Origin: Erythrobacter sp. Alg231-14
Lineage (GTDB): Bacteria > Pseudomonadota > Alphaproteobacteria > Sphingomonadales > Sphingomonadaceae
Length of the DNA stretch: 64,000 nt
NCBI RefSeq assembly: GCF_900149685.1
Contig: NZ_LT702999.1
Coordinates: forward strand, 2,666,001 to 2,730,000
Reading direction: 5' to 3'
Program-made: the position numbers and the translations under genes
Shown here: positions 19,832-28,929 of the stretch, piece by piece
Position numbering within the stretch: position 1 is the stretch's first letter
How the letters are laid out: the number at the start of each line of letters is the position of its first letter
The notes under the pieces: generated by a model
Told to the model about the DNA's origin: nothing
The model's input: only the letters and a program-made list of their open reading frames with translations
Databases searched by the model: none

Positions 19832-20905
19832 TTAAGGAACGTTCTGGTTAACAGTCGCCGTATTCCCGTTGCCCACTTGCGATAAAACCGACGCATCGCC
19901 GTCCCCAGACTGCCTAATCTCTGCATTATTGAGATTGCCGTTCTGGATGACGTTCGATGATATTCCGGTACCAAGATCTTGGACAAGCCTTACTGAATTG
20001 CTTTCACCCGATTGGTCCACGTCGGATGTGCCCAAATCACCATCCAAAACCAAATCTGCAATATTTGATATCCCGGATTGAACCGCTGTCGACACGTTTC
20101 CGTCGCCATCAGCCTGCGAGACGGTAATTCTGTTAAGTTCGCCCGATTGTGCGGCGACTGAGCGATTGCTGTCGCCCGCTTGATTGACGGTGTAGGCTAA
20201 AAAGGTGCCAATCTGATCGATTGACGCAAAATTTCCATCGCCCGATTGGACGATCGAACTGCTGTTGTCGGCGCTGTTGGCCAAATCGAGCGGATCTCCT
20301 TGATTCACGACGCGCGCTTCATTGTCCGAACCCAGTTGAAACACATTGCTAAAGTTGTCGGCGCTTAGCTGGCGAACAAATGCAATGTTGTTGTCGGCTA
20401 ACTGGCTGATAGAACTCTCATTGTCTTCGTCGGCTTGGCCAATAAGGTCGGTGCCTTGTTGCAGATCAGCGCTGTTGAAGTTGCCTTGCTGGAAGATGAA
20501 GCTCGACTGACTGACGGAATCTTGCCCCTGAAGCACCAAAGCGCTGTTGTCAGAGCCGGTTTGGTTCACATTGCTTGCGTCAACAATGCCGCGCTGAGTG
20601 ACATTGGATGTGTTGTTGGAACCAGACTGCGTAGTTGTCGCCGAAGCAAGGAATGCGTTAGCCCCAACTCCATCTGCATCTTGTGAGATAGTGGAACTGT
20701 TATTGTCAGCCGACTGAACAACCGTTGCTCTCACACTGTCAGCGGACTGCGTAATAGTGCTTACTGCGTTCGAGCCTGATTGGGTGACAGTTGCTTGATC
20801 GCTTGCACCCGTTTGGGTCACGGTGCTTGTGTTGCTTTGCGCGAACGCTGAGCTTGAAATACTCAACGCCCCTGCCGAAACGATCACCAAAAAAAGATTC
20901 TTCAA
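19832..20905 (-). CDS. Curlin-repeat protein (possible functional amyloid)
   Basis: A 357-residue secreted protein. The signal peptide is residues 1-22 (ending AFA). The rest is built of curlin-associated repeats of about 22 residues with the pattern S-x5-Q-x-G-x-x-N-x5-Q, for example TVTQSGSNAVSTITQSADS and VTQRGIVDASNVNQTGSDNS. It is rich in Ser, Asn, Gln, Asp and poor in Lys and aromatics. The start codon is TTG, supported by GGAG seven bases upstream and by the need for the signal peptide. No csg secretion genes are in the window. A role in extracellular fibres is inference from the repeat class. Confidence 0.8.
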   Translation of the reverse strand: MKNLFLVIVSAGALSISSSAFAQSNTSTVTQTGASDQATVTQSGSNAVSTITQSADSVRATVVQSADNNSSTISQDADGVGANAFLASATTTQSGSNNTSNVTQRGIVDASNVNQTGSDNSALVLQGQDSVSQSSFIFQQGNFNSADLQQGTDLIGQADEDNESSISQLADNNIAFVRQLSADNFSNVFQLGSDNEARVVNQGDPLDLANSADNSSSIVQSGDGNFASIDQIGTFLAYTVNQAGDSNRSVAAQSGELNRITVSQADGDGNVSTAVQSGISNIADLVLDGDLGTSDVDQSGESNSVRLVQDLGTGISSNVIQNGNLNNAEIRQSGDGDASVLSQVGNGNTATVNQNVP

Positions 20906-21465
20906 CCCAAAACTCCAAACAGCAAATCTCGGAGAACAATAACCGCACTAACATGCAATTGATAGCGATATTCTCGCTGCGAATGGCAATTTAAGATGCC
21001 AAGCTCGAAGCTTGTGAGAAGGACTGGTGCGAAAAGCCGCCCGGCCAATGGCCCTTGTCCATGTATTCAAAATCTACACGGACATTGACCGCAGCATTGT
21101 GACAGAAGCAAAGGGCTGACTCACACCGGTTTGATTTCTGTGCGACCTCTTATTCAGTAGAAGAACAGGACCTGACTCCTTGCGAGGCCAACGTCCGATT
21201 CCACCCCCAATACCGGTCGCCCATTGCTGCCATGAAAAGCCCCAAGAGCAGACGCAGATTTCCTACATCCGGCGCGCTCGATAAACACATCGGGTGTTTT
21301 TTCTCTCGCCCTCTTCAATCTGCGCCTTGCGCGGGCAATGGTTCGGCGCTCTTATGCATCGTCACTTTTTGCGCCTAGAACCGTGTAACATGCGGTCCAT
21401 GTCTCGGCTAAGCCTATGAAAACGCATATGAGTGACACAACCCAACGTGGGAGAGAGAAGCGCAT
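20906..21465. other. 560-base intergenic region with an orphan terminator-like hairpin
   Basis: No convincing gene on either strand. A hairpin with arms AAACAC (21283-21288) and GTGTTT (21294-21299), followed by a run of T to 21302, looks like a plus-strand terminator, although no plus-strand gene lies within 1.6 kb upstream. An AAGCT/AGCTT hairpin lies near 21001. The region may hold a small RNA ending near 21302, or just the promoters of the flanking genes. Confidence 0.4.
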
Positions 21466-22509
21466 ATGACCGAAGCTATCCTTGAGCCAGACTTGCCGAT
21501 CATCGATCCGCATCATCACCTGTGGGACCTGCGCCCAATGATGCCGATGTTCCCAGAACCCCGGCATCGCTTCATCGAAACTCTGGTGGATGCGGCGTAT
21601 TACACTTTCGACCACTTGCATGCCGATGTGACCACCGGACACAACGTGGTGGGAACGGTCTTCATGGAATGCGGCGCATTCTACAACGCGGCCAATGGCG
21701 AGGCGTTGAAACCGATCGGTGAGGTCGAGTATGTCAATGGCGTCGCGGCGCAGTCGGCAAGCGGCCTATACGGCCCCTTACGCGCCTGTGCCGGCATTGT
21801 GGGCCACGCCGACCTAACGCGCGGCGCAGCAGCCGGTGACGTGCTCGACGCGCTAAAGGCGGCGTCTCCGGATCGGTTCAAAGGCATCCGGCATCAAGGT
21901 GCGTGGGATGCCGATCCCGAAGTGTTGGGCCCTCCGTTCCATGCACCGCCTGAGCTGTACCGCGATGCAACGTTTCGCGAAGGGTTTGCGGAACTGGGCA
22001 AACGCGGGATGAGCTTTGACGCGTGGATCTTGGAACCGCAAATCGGCGATGTCATCGACCTCGCCCGCGCATTCCCCGATACGCCCATCTGTCTGGATCA
22101 TTGCGGCACTCCGTTGGGCATGGCGAGTTACACCGGGAAGCTTCAGGAACGGTTTGGCGTCTGGCGCGATGCGATCACAGAACTGGGCCAATGCGAGAAT
22201 GTGATGGTGAAACTGGGCGGGTTGGCCATGCATAACTGCGCCATGCCAGAGAATGGCCCGGCGGCGGGCGTCGGATCGGAAGAACTGGCGCGTCTTTGGA
22301 AACCCTATATCGACACATGCATCGAGGCTTTCGGTACAAAACGCGCGATGTTTGAAAGCAACTTTCCCGTCGATCGGTGGGGCGCGACCTACCCGGTTCT
22401 ATGGAATGCATTCAAGCGGATCACCACCAATGCAAGCGCGGGTGAGAAAGCAGACTTGTACGCCGGGAACGCATCACGGTTCTACAGCGTTGAGGACGTG
22501 CTTGCCTGA
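21466..22509 (+). CDS. Amidohydrolase-family (amidohydrolase 2) metal-dependent hydrolase
   Basis: A 347-residue TIM-barrel hydrolase. The N-terminal IIDPHHHLWD supplies the first metal ligands, LDHCGTPLG a later His, and the C-terminal RAMFESNFPVDRWG matches the FESNFPVD motif of the amidohydrolase 2 group, which includes lactonases and decarboxylases. GTGGGAGAGAGAAG upstream is a strong ribosome site. It is followed after 62 bases by a nitronate monooxygenase-type gene and may form a catabolic pair with it. Substrate unknown. Confidence 0.87.
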   Translation: MTEAILEPDLPIIDPHHHLWDLRPMMPMFPEPRHRFIETLVDAAYYTFDHLHADVTTGHNVVGTVFMECGAFYNAANGEALKPIGEVEYVNGVAAQSASGLYGPLRACAGIVGHADLTRGAAAGDVLDALKAASPDRFKGIRHQGAWDADPEVLGPPFHAPPELYRDATFREGFAELGKRGMSFDAWILEPQIGDVIDLARAFPDTPICLDHCGTPLGMASYTGKLQERFGVWRDAITELGQCENVMVKLGGLAMHNCAMPENGPAAGVGSEELARLWKPYIDTCIEAFGTKRAMFESNFPVDRWGATYPVLWNAFKRITTNASAGEKADLYAGNASRFYSVEDVLA

Positions 22510-22571
22510 TTGCAATCAGCAACCTACCGAGCGTTAAAAGCGCTTTGCAAACGTGTTACTAGGAGAACTCT

Positions 22572-23555
22572 ATGCCCCTTCCCGCCCCATTTGATCGCCT
22601 TCGGCTGCCGTTGATTGGCTCCCCGCTTTTCATCGTATCCGGCCCAGAATTGGTGATCGCTCAGTGTAAGGCTGGGGTTATCGGCAGTTTTCCGGCGCTC
22701 AATGCGCGCCCGCAATCGCTGCTCGATGAATGGCTGCATCAAATCACGGAAGAATTGGCAAAACACAATCGGGAAAATCCGGATAGACCTGCTGCGCCGT
22801 TTGCGGTGAACCAAATCGTCCACAAATCCAACGATCGCGTGATGGCAGACATGGCGACTTGCGAAAAATGGCAAGTTCCCATGATCATCACGTCTTTGGG
22901 TGCACGCACAGAGATCTTTGACGCAGTTCGCAGTTGGGGCGGCGTTACGATGCACGATGTGATCAATAACCGCTTTGCGAAAAAGGCGATTGAAAAAGGC
23001 GCAGACGGCCTCATCCCGGTCGCTGCGGGCGCCGGTGGCCATGCGGGCACGCAATCGCCCTTTGCCTTGATGCAGGAAATTCGTGAGTGGTTTGATGGAA
23101 TGGTTGCTTTGTCCGGTTCCATTGCCAACGGCGCGTCTGTCCTTGCGGCTCAGGCTATGGGCGCAGATTTTGGCTATGCGGGCAGTGCGTTCATCGCGAC
23201 AGAGGAAGCAAACGCGGATCAGGCGTACAAAGATGGCATCGTCGAAGGGTCGGCGGAAGGGATCGTCTATTCGAACCTGTTCACCGGCGTTCACGGCAAC
23301 TACCTGCGATCTTCAATTGAAAAAGCGGGCCTTGACCCAGACGATCTGCCGACCAGCGATCCTTCCAAAATGAACTTTGGATCGGGCGGCAACACCAAAG
23401 TGAAAGCATGGAAAGACATCTGGGGTTCTGGCCAAGGTGTCGGTGCCGTTAAGTCGGTTGGCACTGTCGAAGATATGGTCGCCCGGATGGAACGCGAATA
23501 CCATGCCGCCAAAGCGCAAATGCTCGAGAATTCAAACTACACAGCCTGGTCGTAA
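22572..23555 (+). CDS. Nitronate monooxygenase-type flavoprotein
   Basis: A 327-residue FMN TIM-barrel protein. PLIGSPLFIVSGPELVIAQCKAGVIGSFPALNAR is the typical N-terminus. ITSLGARTEIFDAVRSWGGVTMHDVINN, then VAAGAGGHAGTQSPFALMQEIREWFDG with the His of the active site, and LSGSIANGASVLAAQAMGADFGYAGSAFIATEEA match the class. Members oxidise alkyl nitronates, though some are enoyl reductases. It lies in the same direction as the amidohydrolase and is preceded by AGGAGA. Confidence 0.88.
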   Translation: MPLPAPFDRLRLPLIGSPLFIVSGPELVIAQCKAGVIGSFPALNARPQSLLDEWLHQITEELAKHNRENPDRPAAPFAVNQIVHKSNDRVMADMATCEKWQVPMIITSLGARTEIFDAVRSWGGVTMHDVINNRFAKKAIEKGADGLIPVAAGAGGHAGTQSPFALMQEIREWFDGMVALSGSIANGASVLAAQAMGADFGYAGSAFIATEEANADQAYKDGIVEGSAEGIVYSNLFTGVHGNYLRSSIEKAGLDPDDLPTSDPSKMNFGSGGNTKVKAWKDIWGSGQGVGAVKSVGTVEDMVARMEREYHAAKAQMLENSNYTAWS

Positions 23556-23568
23556 GACCGGCATAATA

Positions 23569-24132
23569 TTAGGTGGCCTTCCACAAGGCTTCCGCCATGG
23601 AATCCAGCTCGGCAAAGTCAAACCCTTTGCCGAGCGGATCTTTGCGATTGAGGATCAGTCGGCGTCGCTCGCACAAAAGACGCCGCCTTAGCGCTGATTG
23701 CAACAGCGATAGCCGGTCCAAGGCCTCCGCTACGGCCAATTCCGCATCGATAAAGCGCGTTTTTGACCAATGCGCCTCAATCCGGCCCACCCGCTCGATC
23801 ACCAATTGATTGTATTGCCGGTGTGGTCCGCGATGGAGTGGCATTCCAATTCTAAGACTGGCCTCATCCGTGGCAGGCAAGAGCAAACCGTTGGCGCGGA
23901 AATCATCGAAGTCGACCAGGTCGCGACCGATCGTGTCAAACATCAACCCAAAGCATCGACGAGACAGCAATTGCCGCGGCAACAGATGATGGCGTTGCAC
24001 CCCGGCATCATGACCCGGCATGCCGCGACGATTGACCGACCGAAACGCCACACGCTTGCGCGCTAACGCCCGAGCTATGGTGTGCTTCGCCGGTCTGTTG
24101 ATTGAGAAAAAGGAGCGACCCTGTTGTATCAC
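23569..24132 (-). CDS. AHH-domain nuclease-like protein
   Basis: A 187-residue protein whose core matches the AHH branch of the HNH/ENDO VII nuclease fold: QRHHLLPRQLL (His 48-49), DDFRANGLLLPATDEA (about residues 76-91), and PLHRGPHRQYNQLVIERVGRIEA (His 100 and 104). It starts at GTG 24132, three bases after the stop of the upstream partner gene, so translation is probably coupled. GTG 24048 is an alternative start just before RSVNRRGMPG. It could be a toxin-type or housekeeping nuclease; in the absence of delivery domains the target is unknown. Confidence 0.78.
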   Translation of the reverse strand: MIQQGRSFFSINRPAKHTIARALARKRVAFRSVNRRGMPGHDAGVQRHHLLPRQLLSRRCFGLMFDTIGRDLVDFDDFRANGLLLPATDEASLRIGMPLHRGPHRQYNQLVIERVGRIEAHWSKTRFIDAELAVAEALDRLSLLQSALRRRLLCERRRLILNRKDPLGKGFDFAELDSMAEALWKAT

Positions 24133-24135
24133 TAA

Positions 24136-24957
24136 CTATTCACGCCAAACTCTGATGAATTTACCATTTTGGGAAGAACGCATAACTAAAGCATTGCCAT
24201 CGGGCGCGGTAATCCGCTCACCTCCATCAATACCACCAACCAAAACCATTTGATTTACCAATCTCACACCCAGTCTTGTAGCGGTTACCTTATCTATAGA
24301 AAGCGGTGATTCAATCCTAAGTTCCTGATTAATCCAATAATCGAGTCCAATACTTTGGATTGCCCCATCTATAGTTTCGCGAAAGGCCGTGAGTCCAAGT
24401 GCAGGAAATGGCCCTCCATCCAACCAAGCCGTGATCACCGATTCAAAAAATCGCGGTCCGATCGCACTGGACGATGGTGGCCAAACAATGGCTTCTATGT
24501 CGTCAAAATGGTGGACCAAATCTCGTGCAAGCGCGACCAATCCCTTCACCACTGGGATCGACCGCTCGCCGCCAACCAAATGATGGCCGGGCTTTAACTG
24601 CAAGGCTTCATGCCCGATCGCAGCCGGGGATTCTTTCAAATCGAATATGTGATCGACGCTGGGGAAAGGCATGGCGTCACCTGAGGCTAGCCCGCTCAGG
24701 TCGAACATCAAACCGTCGCGCAGCAATTCTAACCAACGCACGTCTTGCATTGGAACGTCCATCGGTTCTGGACGATCCAGCGCCTCCCCTTCGGCGGCGA
24801 CCAATTGCAATTGCACATCATCGGCCGGATCATGGGTGAGATTCACCGCGCGTTGATTGGCCACGAACTCACGTATCGCAGCGCGATCGGGCCGCTTGCC
24901 CTTCGCAAACAGCAGGTAGAGCCCTTTCGCATCGGAAGCCGATGTTTCAGTGATTAT
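24136..24957 (-). CDS. Unknown protein upstream of the AHH nuclease, start uncertain
   Basis: The first ordinary start is GTG 24864 (242 residues), but the frame continues upstream to 24960 with protein-like text (SASDAKGLYLLFAKGKRPDR). AGAAGGGG lies near the edge, while the only candidate start there is ATA at 24957. A rare start, a mutated ATG or a frameshift could explain this. The family is not recognised. The C-terminal third is AT-rich: 45 G or C of 120 bases in 24241-24360, against 38 of 60 in 24661-24720. The N-terminal part matches the surrounding composition. The gene is coupled to the AHH gene and could be its immunity or regulatory partner; that is inference. Confidence 0.55.
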   Translation of the reverse strand: MITETSASDAKGLYLLFAKGKRPDRAAIREFVANQRAVNLTHDPADDVQLQLVAAEGEALDRPEPMDVPMQDVRWLELLRDGLMFDLSGLASGDAMPFPSVDHIFDLKESPAAIGHEALQLKPGHHLVGGERSIPVVKGLVALARDLVHHFDDIEAIVWPPSSSAIGPRFFESVITAWLDGGPFPALGLTAFRETIDGAIQSIGLDYWINQELRIESPLSIDKVTATRLGVRLVNQMVLVGGIDGGERITAPDGNALVMRSSQNGKFIRVWRE

Positions 24958-25069
24958 CCACTACCCCTTCTCTGCTTCACGACATGAAGCATCCGCAATT
25001 AAGCTTGGCTTCATTTCCAACTATCGTCGAGTCCCGATTGATGGGATGTTACACTTTATTAGGCATGAT

Positions 25070-25552
25070 TTAGAATACACCTGTTAACATCCCTTCAACC
25101 ATCGCTCTCCCCAACTCATTACAGTCGCGCAACACTTTGTTGGATGGTGATTTTTCTGCAAGAATGGCTTCTGGCGTTTGCGCAGAAAAGTTGACTATCC
25201 GTGGTTCTGCAATTCGCCGCAGCCGCCAACCGGTGACAATCCTATCCAACTGGCGCACGGCCCCTTCCCCGTCTGAGCCGGCCGCAATGATCGTGGCATA
25301 GGGTCGGCCTTCGATCTTCCCTAGAACGGGATAGTAATTCGCGTCGAACATCTCTTTCATCGCACCGCTCAACGCGCCAAGGTTCTCTGGGCCAACGAAC
25401 AAATAACCGGTAGCTGACAACAGATCATTGGGCGTCACATCGGGGGCTTCAACCAAACGCGCCAGATCGTGATCGGCTGCGGCTTTGGCCATGCTCGCGC
25501 TGGCCCCTGTGCGGCTGTGCCAAATGACCAAGAGCTTTGTGTTGTCGTCCAT
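25070..25552 (-). CDS. Flavodoxin-fold / NADPH-dependent FMN reductase-like protein
   Basis: A 160-residue flavodoxin-like protein. KLLVIWHSRTGASASMAKAA (about residues 7-26) is the FMN-phosphate loop, and GYLFVGPENLGALSGAMKEMFD then YATIIAAGSDGEGAVRQLDRI complete the fold. The open frame extends to 25873, but that portion is the shadow of recJ; ATG 25552 (MDDNTKLLVIW) is preferred. It is divergent from recJ with 95 bases between the chosen starts. Electron partner unknown. Confidence 0.83.
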   Translation of the reverse strand: MDDNTKLLVIWHSRTGASASMAKAAADHDLARLVEAPDVTPNDLLSATGYLFVGPENLGALSGAMKEMFDANYYPVLGKIEGRPYATIIAAGSDGEGAVRQLDRIVTGWRLRRIAEPRIVNFSAQTPEAILAEKSPSNKVLRDCNELGRAMVEGMLTGVF

Positions 25553-25647
25553 GCCCCATGCCTCGCCAATATGCAGGTGCAAAGTCAATCGTCGATTGTC
25601 GCCCGGCGGCTCTGTTTTGTGCCGGGTCAATGCGCTATTTGGCGTGC

Positions 25648-27447
25648 ATGGCCTCCCACTCACTCTCTCACGTCCTTGGTGTTTCACAATCCTTTGCGGG
25701 ACGCAGCTGGCATTGGCGCGGCGGGAATATGGATTTGGGTGATGATACCAATCGCGATGGTGCGCGATTGGACGACACCATCTTGTCGCAATTGTTGATG
25801 ACCCGCGGCGTGGCAGAGGACGAGGTGCAAAAACACGCCAAGCCAACGATGCGCGAGTTTCTGCCCGATCCATCGGAATTCCGCGACATGGAACGTGCCG
25901 CCGAACGGATCGCCAACGCGGTGATCGCGCAAGAGACGATCACGATTTACGGCGATTACGACGTTGATGGCGCGACAAGCGCCGCCTTGCTGGTCGAATT
26001 GCTGCGAGGATTGGGTGTTGAGGCGGGATATTACATCCCTGATCGTTTGCTTGAAGGGTACGGTCCTACGGGCGAAGCCTTGGTTAAATTGGCGGAGGAC
26101 GGATCAAGTTTGATCGTGACCGTCGATTGCGGTGCGATGGCACACGAGGCTTTGACCATGGCGCGTGACGCGGGCGTGGACGTTATCGTGGTCGATCACC
26201 ATAAATGTTCCGCAGATCTCCCGCCGACCGCCGCTTTGGTCAATCCGAACCGCTTAGATGAAAACGATCTAGCGGCCAGCCATGGGCACCTTGCCGCGGT
26301 CGGCGTTGCGTTCCTTTTGGGGATCGCTTTGGTTCGCAATCTTAGAGCAAAATCCTATTTCGCCGACCGGGACGAGCCTGATTTGATGGCGCTGCTGGAT
26401 TTGGTCGCCCTTGGCACCGTTGCTGATGTTGCCGCTCTTCATGGATTGAACCGCGCCTTTGTCTCCCAAGGGCTCAAAATCCTCGCCCGGCGTGAACGGA
26501 TCGGGATGGCGGCGTTGATGGATGCAAGCCGTTTAAAACGCGCGCCGATTGCATCGGATCTTGGCTTCGCCTTGGGCCCACGGATCAACGCGGGCGGACG
26601 GATCGGCGAATCCACATTAGGTGTGCGGTTGTTGACCACACGCGACCCAGATGAAGCACGCGACATTGCCGAAAAACTGTCCGCTCTCAACGAAGAACGC
26701 CGCGCAATTGAAGCCGAAGTGCAAGAGGCCGCCGAAGCGCAATTGGATGGGCAGCATAATATGGCGGTGCAGGTAGTCTCGGGGGCCGGTTGGCATCCCG
26801 GAGTGATCGGTATTGTCGCAGGGCGAATCAAAGAGAAAACAGGAAAGCCTTCGATAATCATCGCACTCGACGAAGCCGAAGGGGTCGGCAAAGGATCCGG
26901 CCGGTCAATCAGCGGCGTCGATCTAGGCGCGGCGATCATCGCTGCGCGAGAGGCCGACTTGCTGGTTGCTGGCGGAGGTCACGCCATGGCGGCGGGAATG
27001 ACCATCGCCAACGGCAAGCTCGCGGAATTCACCGAATTCCTCGACACGCGCCTTGCCCGCGACGTGGAGCGCGCTCAATTAAGCCAAAGCATGCAGCTCG
27101 ACCTCTCGCTCTCTCCTGGCGGGCTGACCCCTGAATTGGTCAACACATTGGAAGCTGCGGGGCCGTATGGCGTTGGCTGGCCCGCCCCAAGGGTGGCGGT
27201 TGGACCTGTGCGTATTGTGAAGGCAGACATCGTCGGCAAAGATCATTTGCGTATTATCGCGTCGGGCGGCGATGGACGGTCCTTCAAAGGAATCGCATTT
27301 CGCGCCGCGGAAACAGAAATGGCGCAAACTTTGCTCCACCGATCCAAAGGGCGCCTCTTCCATCTCGCAGGACGGGTAAAGATTGACGATTGGGGTCCAC
27401 GCCCGGCGGCAGAGCTTCACTTAGAGGACGCCGCTTTCGCCGATTGA
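25648..27447 (+). CDS. recJ: Single-stranded-DNA-specific exonuclease RecJ
   Basis: DHH-family 5'-3' exonuclease of recombination and mismatch repair. The motifs are TIYGDYDVDGATSAALL (motif I), VDCGAMA, VVDHHKC (DHH), the later SGAGWHPGVIGIVAGRIKEKTGKPSIII, and GGGHAMAAGMTI of the DHHA1 domain. The length is about 600 residues. The frame is open from 25537; the RecJ-like N-terminus (VLGVSQSFAGRSWHWRG) begins just after ATG 25648, with ATG 25630 an alternative. No strong ribosome site decides between them. Confidence 0.95.
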   Translation: MASHSLSHVLGVSQSFAGRSWHWRGGNMDLGDDTNRDGARLDDTILSQLLMTRGVAEDEVQKHAKPTMREFLPDPSEFRDMERAAERIANAVIAQETITIYGDYDVDGATSAALLVELLRGLGVEAGYYIPDRLLEGYGPTGEALVKLAEDGSSLIVTVDCGAMAHEALTMARDAGVDVIVVDHHKCSADLPPTAALVNPNRLDENDLAASHGHLAAVGVAFLLGIALVRNLRAKSYFADRDEPDLMALLDLVALGTVADVAALHGLNRAFVSQGLKILARRERIGMAALMDASRLKRAPIASDLGFALGPRINAGGRIGESTLGVRLLTTRDPDEARDIAEKLSALNEERRAIEAEVQEAAEAQLDGQHNMAVQVVSGAGWHPGVIGIVAGRIKEKTGKPSIIIALDEAEGVGKGSGRSISGVDLGAAIIAAREADLLVAGGGHAMAAGMTIANGKLAEFTEFLDTRLARDVERAQLSQSMQLDLSLSPGGLTPELVNTLEAAGPYGVGWPAPRVAVGPVRIVKADIVGKDHLRIIASGGDGRSFKGIAFRAAETEMAQTLLHRSKGRLFHLAGRVKIDDWGPRPAAELHLEDAAFAD

Positions 27448-27502
27448 CAGGGACGAACAATCGCCGATGAAATTATTTTTCACAAAACCGGCGTGATCGG
27501 GC

Positions 27503-27531
27503 TTGACCACTTCCCCCCGCCCCCCTAGATG
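27503..27531 (+). promoter_or_regulatory. Likely promoter of tRNA-Glu
   Basis: TTGACC (27503-27508) and TAGATG (27526-27531) with a 17-bp spacer, 22 bases before the tRNA. The -35 is near consensus and the -10 is weak, so this is moderate evidence. Confidence 0.5.
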
Positions 27532-27552
27532 CGCGCTCTCGCAATTGAGCGT

Positions 27553-27627
27553 GGCCCCTTCGTCTAGCGGTTAGGACGCGGCCCTTTCACGGCTGAAACA
27601 CGGGTTCGATTCCCGTAGGGGTCACCA
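27553..27627 (+). tRNA. tRNA-Glu (anticodon TTC)
   Basis: Acceptor stem GGCCCCT pairs with AGGGGTC at the other end, followed by discriminator A and an encoded CCA. The anticodon loop reads CTTTCAC with TTC at 34-36, the T arm reads GGGTTCGATTCCC, and the D arm carries TAGCGGTTAGGA. All are normal for bacterial tRNA-Glu. Confidence 0.97.
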
Positions 27628-27691
27628 CTTTTGCACCTCCCACTTCGTACAGATATCTGACACCAAAATTGTTCACACAGGGTTTGACCTT

Positions 27692-28912
27692 GTGCTGGAG
27701 CAGTTTAGAGCACCTGCTATGAGCATGTGGCAGTCGCTTCCTCGTACAGGTGTTTTTCTGGCTCTGGTGACATTTGTCGCCCTGATTGCGCTTAGGATCG
27801 ATTCGGTGATCGCCATGTCGGTCCTGATATTGTGGATCGGCTCTTTGCTGATTGTGTCTGCGAAACCGTCCCCAAAACCCTCCACAAACGCGAATAAGAC
27901 CTTTTCGCTGGATTCCATCCGGGACCTAACCGAAAATTCCTCGACCCCCATATTCGTCACCGACAAGAATACCGTCGCCAGCGCCAATCGCGCCGCGCGC
28001 AAGCTTTTGGGTCACCATATCGTCGGTCAAGACGCCCGCGTCGTTTTCCGTCAGCCCGAGGCAATTGCCCTGCTGGGCAAAGAGGAAGCGGGTCAGGCCA
28101 TTATTCGCGGCCTTGTGCGTCGGCATGACATTTGGAAAGTGAGCCGCCAAACATTGGACGGCAATTCGGCGATCATCGAATTTATCAACCAAACCGCAGA
28201 ATCCGACATTAGCCGGGCGCACACCGATTTCGTTGCCAATGCGAGCCATGAACTTCGCACGCCGTTATCGGCCATCATTGGGTATGTCGAAACGCTACAG
28301 GAGGCCCGCGAAGACCTCGACGAGGAAACGACCGGTCGATTCCTCGATACGATTGAGCGTGAGGCACAACGGATGCAGGCCTTGATCAGCGATTTGATGA
28401 GTCTGTCACGCGTGGAAGCGGGCAAGAGCGAATTGCCGGTGGAAATGGTAAAACTGCAACCCATCGTGGATCGCGCCGCACGGGATGCGGCCGGCCCCGA
28501 TCGCAGCGACATGATTGAACTGGAATTTGCAGAGAACCCGCTCATTCAGGGCGATCCGCAACAGATCGAACAGGTCGTTCGCAACCTTGTCGACAACGCA
28601 TTGAAGTACGGCGATGAAATCTCTCCCGTGCGTGTAAAGCTGGACCTTTCGCGCGCCGGCGAAGCCCGCGTAACCGTATCCGACAAGGGTGAAGGCATCG
28701 CCCCGGATCAGATCCCGCATTTGACGCGCCGATTTTATCGGACCGACCCAGGAAGAAGCCGCGCGTCCGGTGGTACGGGCCTTGGTCTTGCGATTGTTAA
28801 ACACATTGTTGAACGCCACAGAGGCCGTCTCGACATTGATAGTCAGCTTGGCATCGGCACAAATGTCATCATCCGATTGCCAGTCGCCAAGGGCGACCCC
28901 CAAGCCAATTAA
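27692..28912 (+). CDS. phoR: Phosphate-regulon sensor histidine kinase PhoR
   Basis: A 406-residue kinase. Two N-terminal membrane helices (about residues 18-55), a PAS-like region (STPIFVTDKNTVASANRAARKLLG), and the phosphoacceptor HELRTPLSAIIGY (about residue 187). The catalytic domain has N box VRNLVDNALKYG, G1 DKGEGIAP and G2 GGTGLGLAIVKHIVERH. It starts at GTG 27692, or possibly ATG 27719. It is first in phoR-porin-pstSCAB-phoU-phoB, and its partner PhoB is the last gene. Acts at the inner membrane in response to Pst/PhoU status. Confidence 0.9.
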   Translation: MLEQFRAPAMSMWQSLPRTGVFLALVTFVALIALRIDSVIAMSVLILWIGSLLIVSAKPSPKPSTNANKTFSLDSIRDLTENSSTPIFVTDKNTVASANRAARKLLGHHIVGQDARVVFRQPEAIALLGKEEAGQAIIRGLVRRHDIWKVSRQTLDGNSAIIEFINQTAESDISRAHTDFVANASHELRTPLSAIIGYVETLQEAREDLDEETTGRFLDTIEREAQRMQALISDLMSLSRVEAGKSELPVEMVKLQPIVDRAARDAAGPDRSDMIELEFAENPLIQGDPQQIEQVVRNLVDNALKYGDEISPVRVKLDLSRAGEARVTVSDKGEGIAPDQIPHLTRRFYRTDPGRSRASGGTGLGLAIVKHIVERHRGRLDIDSQLGIGTNVIIRLPVAKGDPQAN

Positions 28913-28929
28913 GACCTCAGCGGCGACAG

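Noticed and set aside
27503-27627. tRNA-Glu as an integration site for a mobile element
   Set aside because: No integrase, no repeated tRNA 3' end downstream, and the phosphate genes that follow are core genes.
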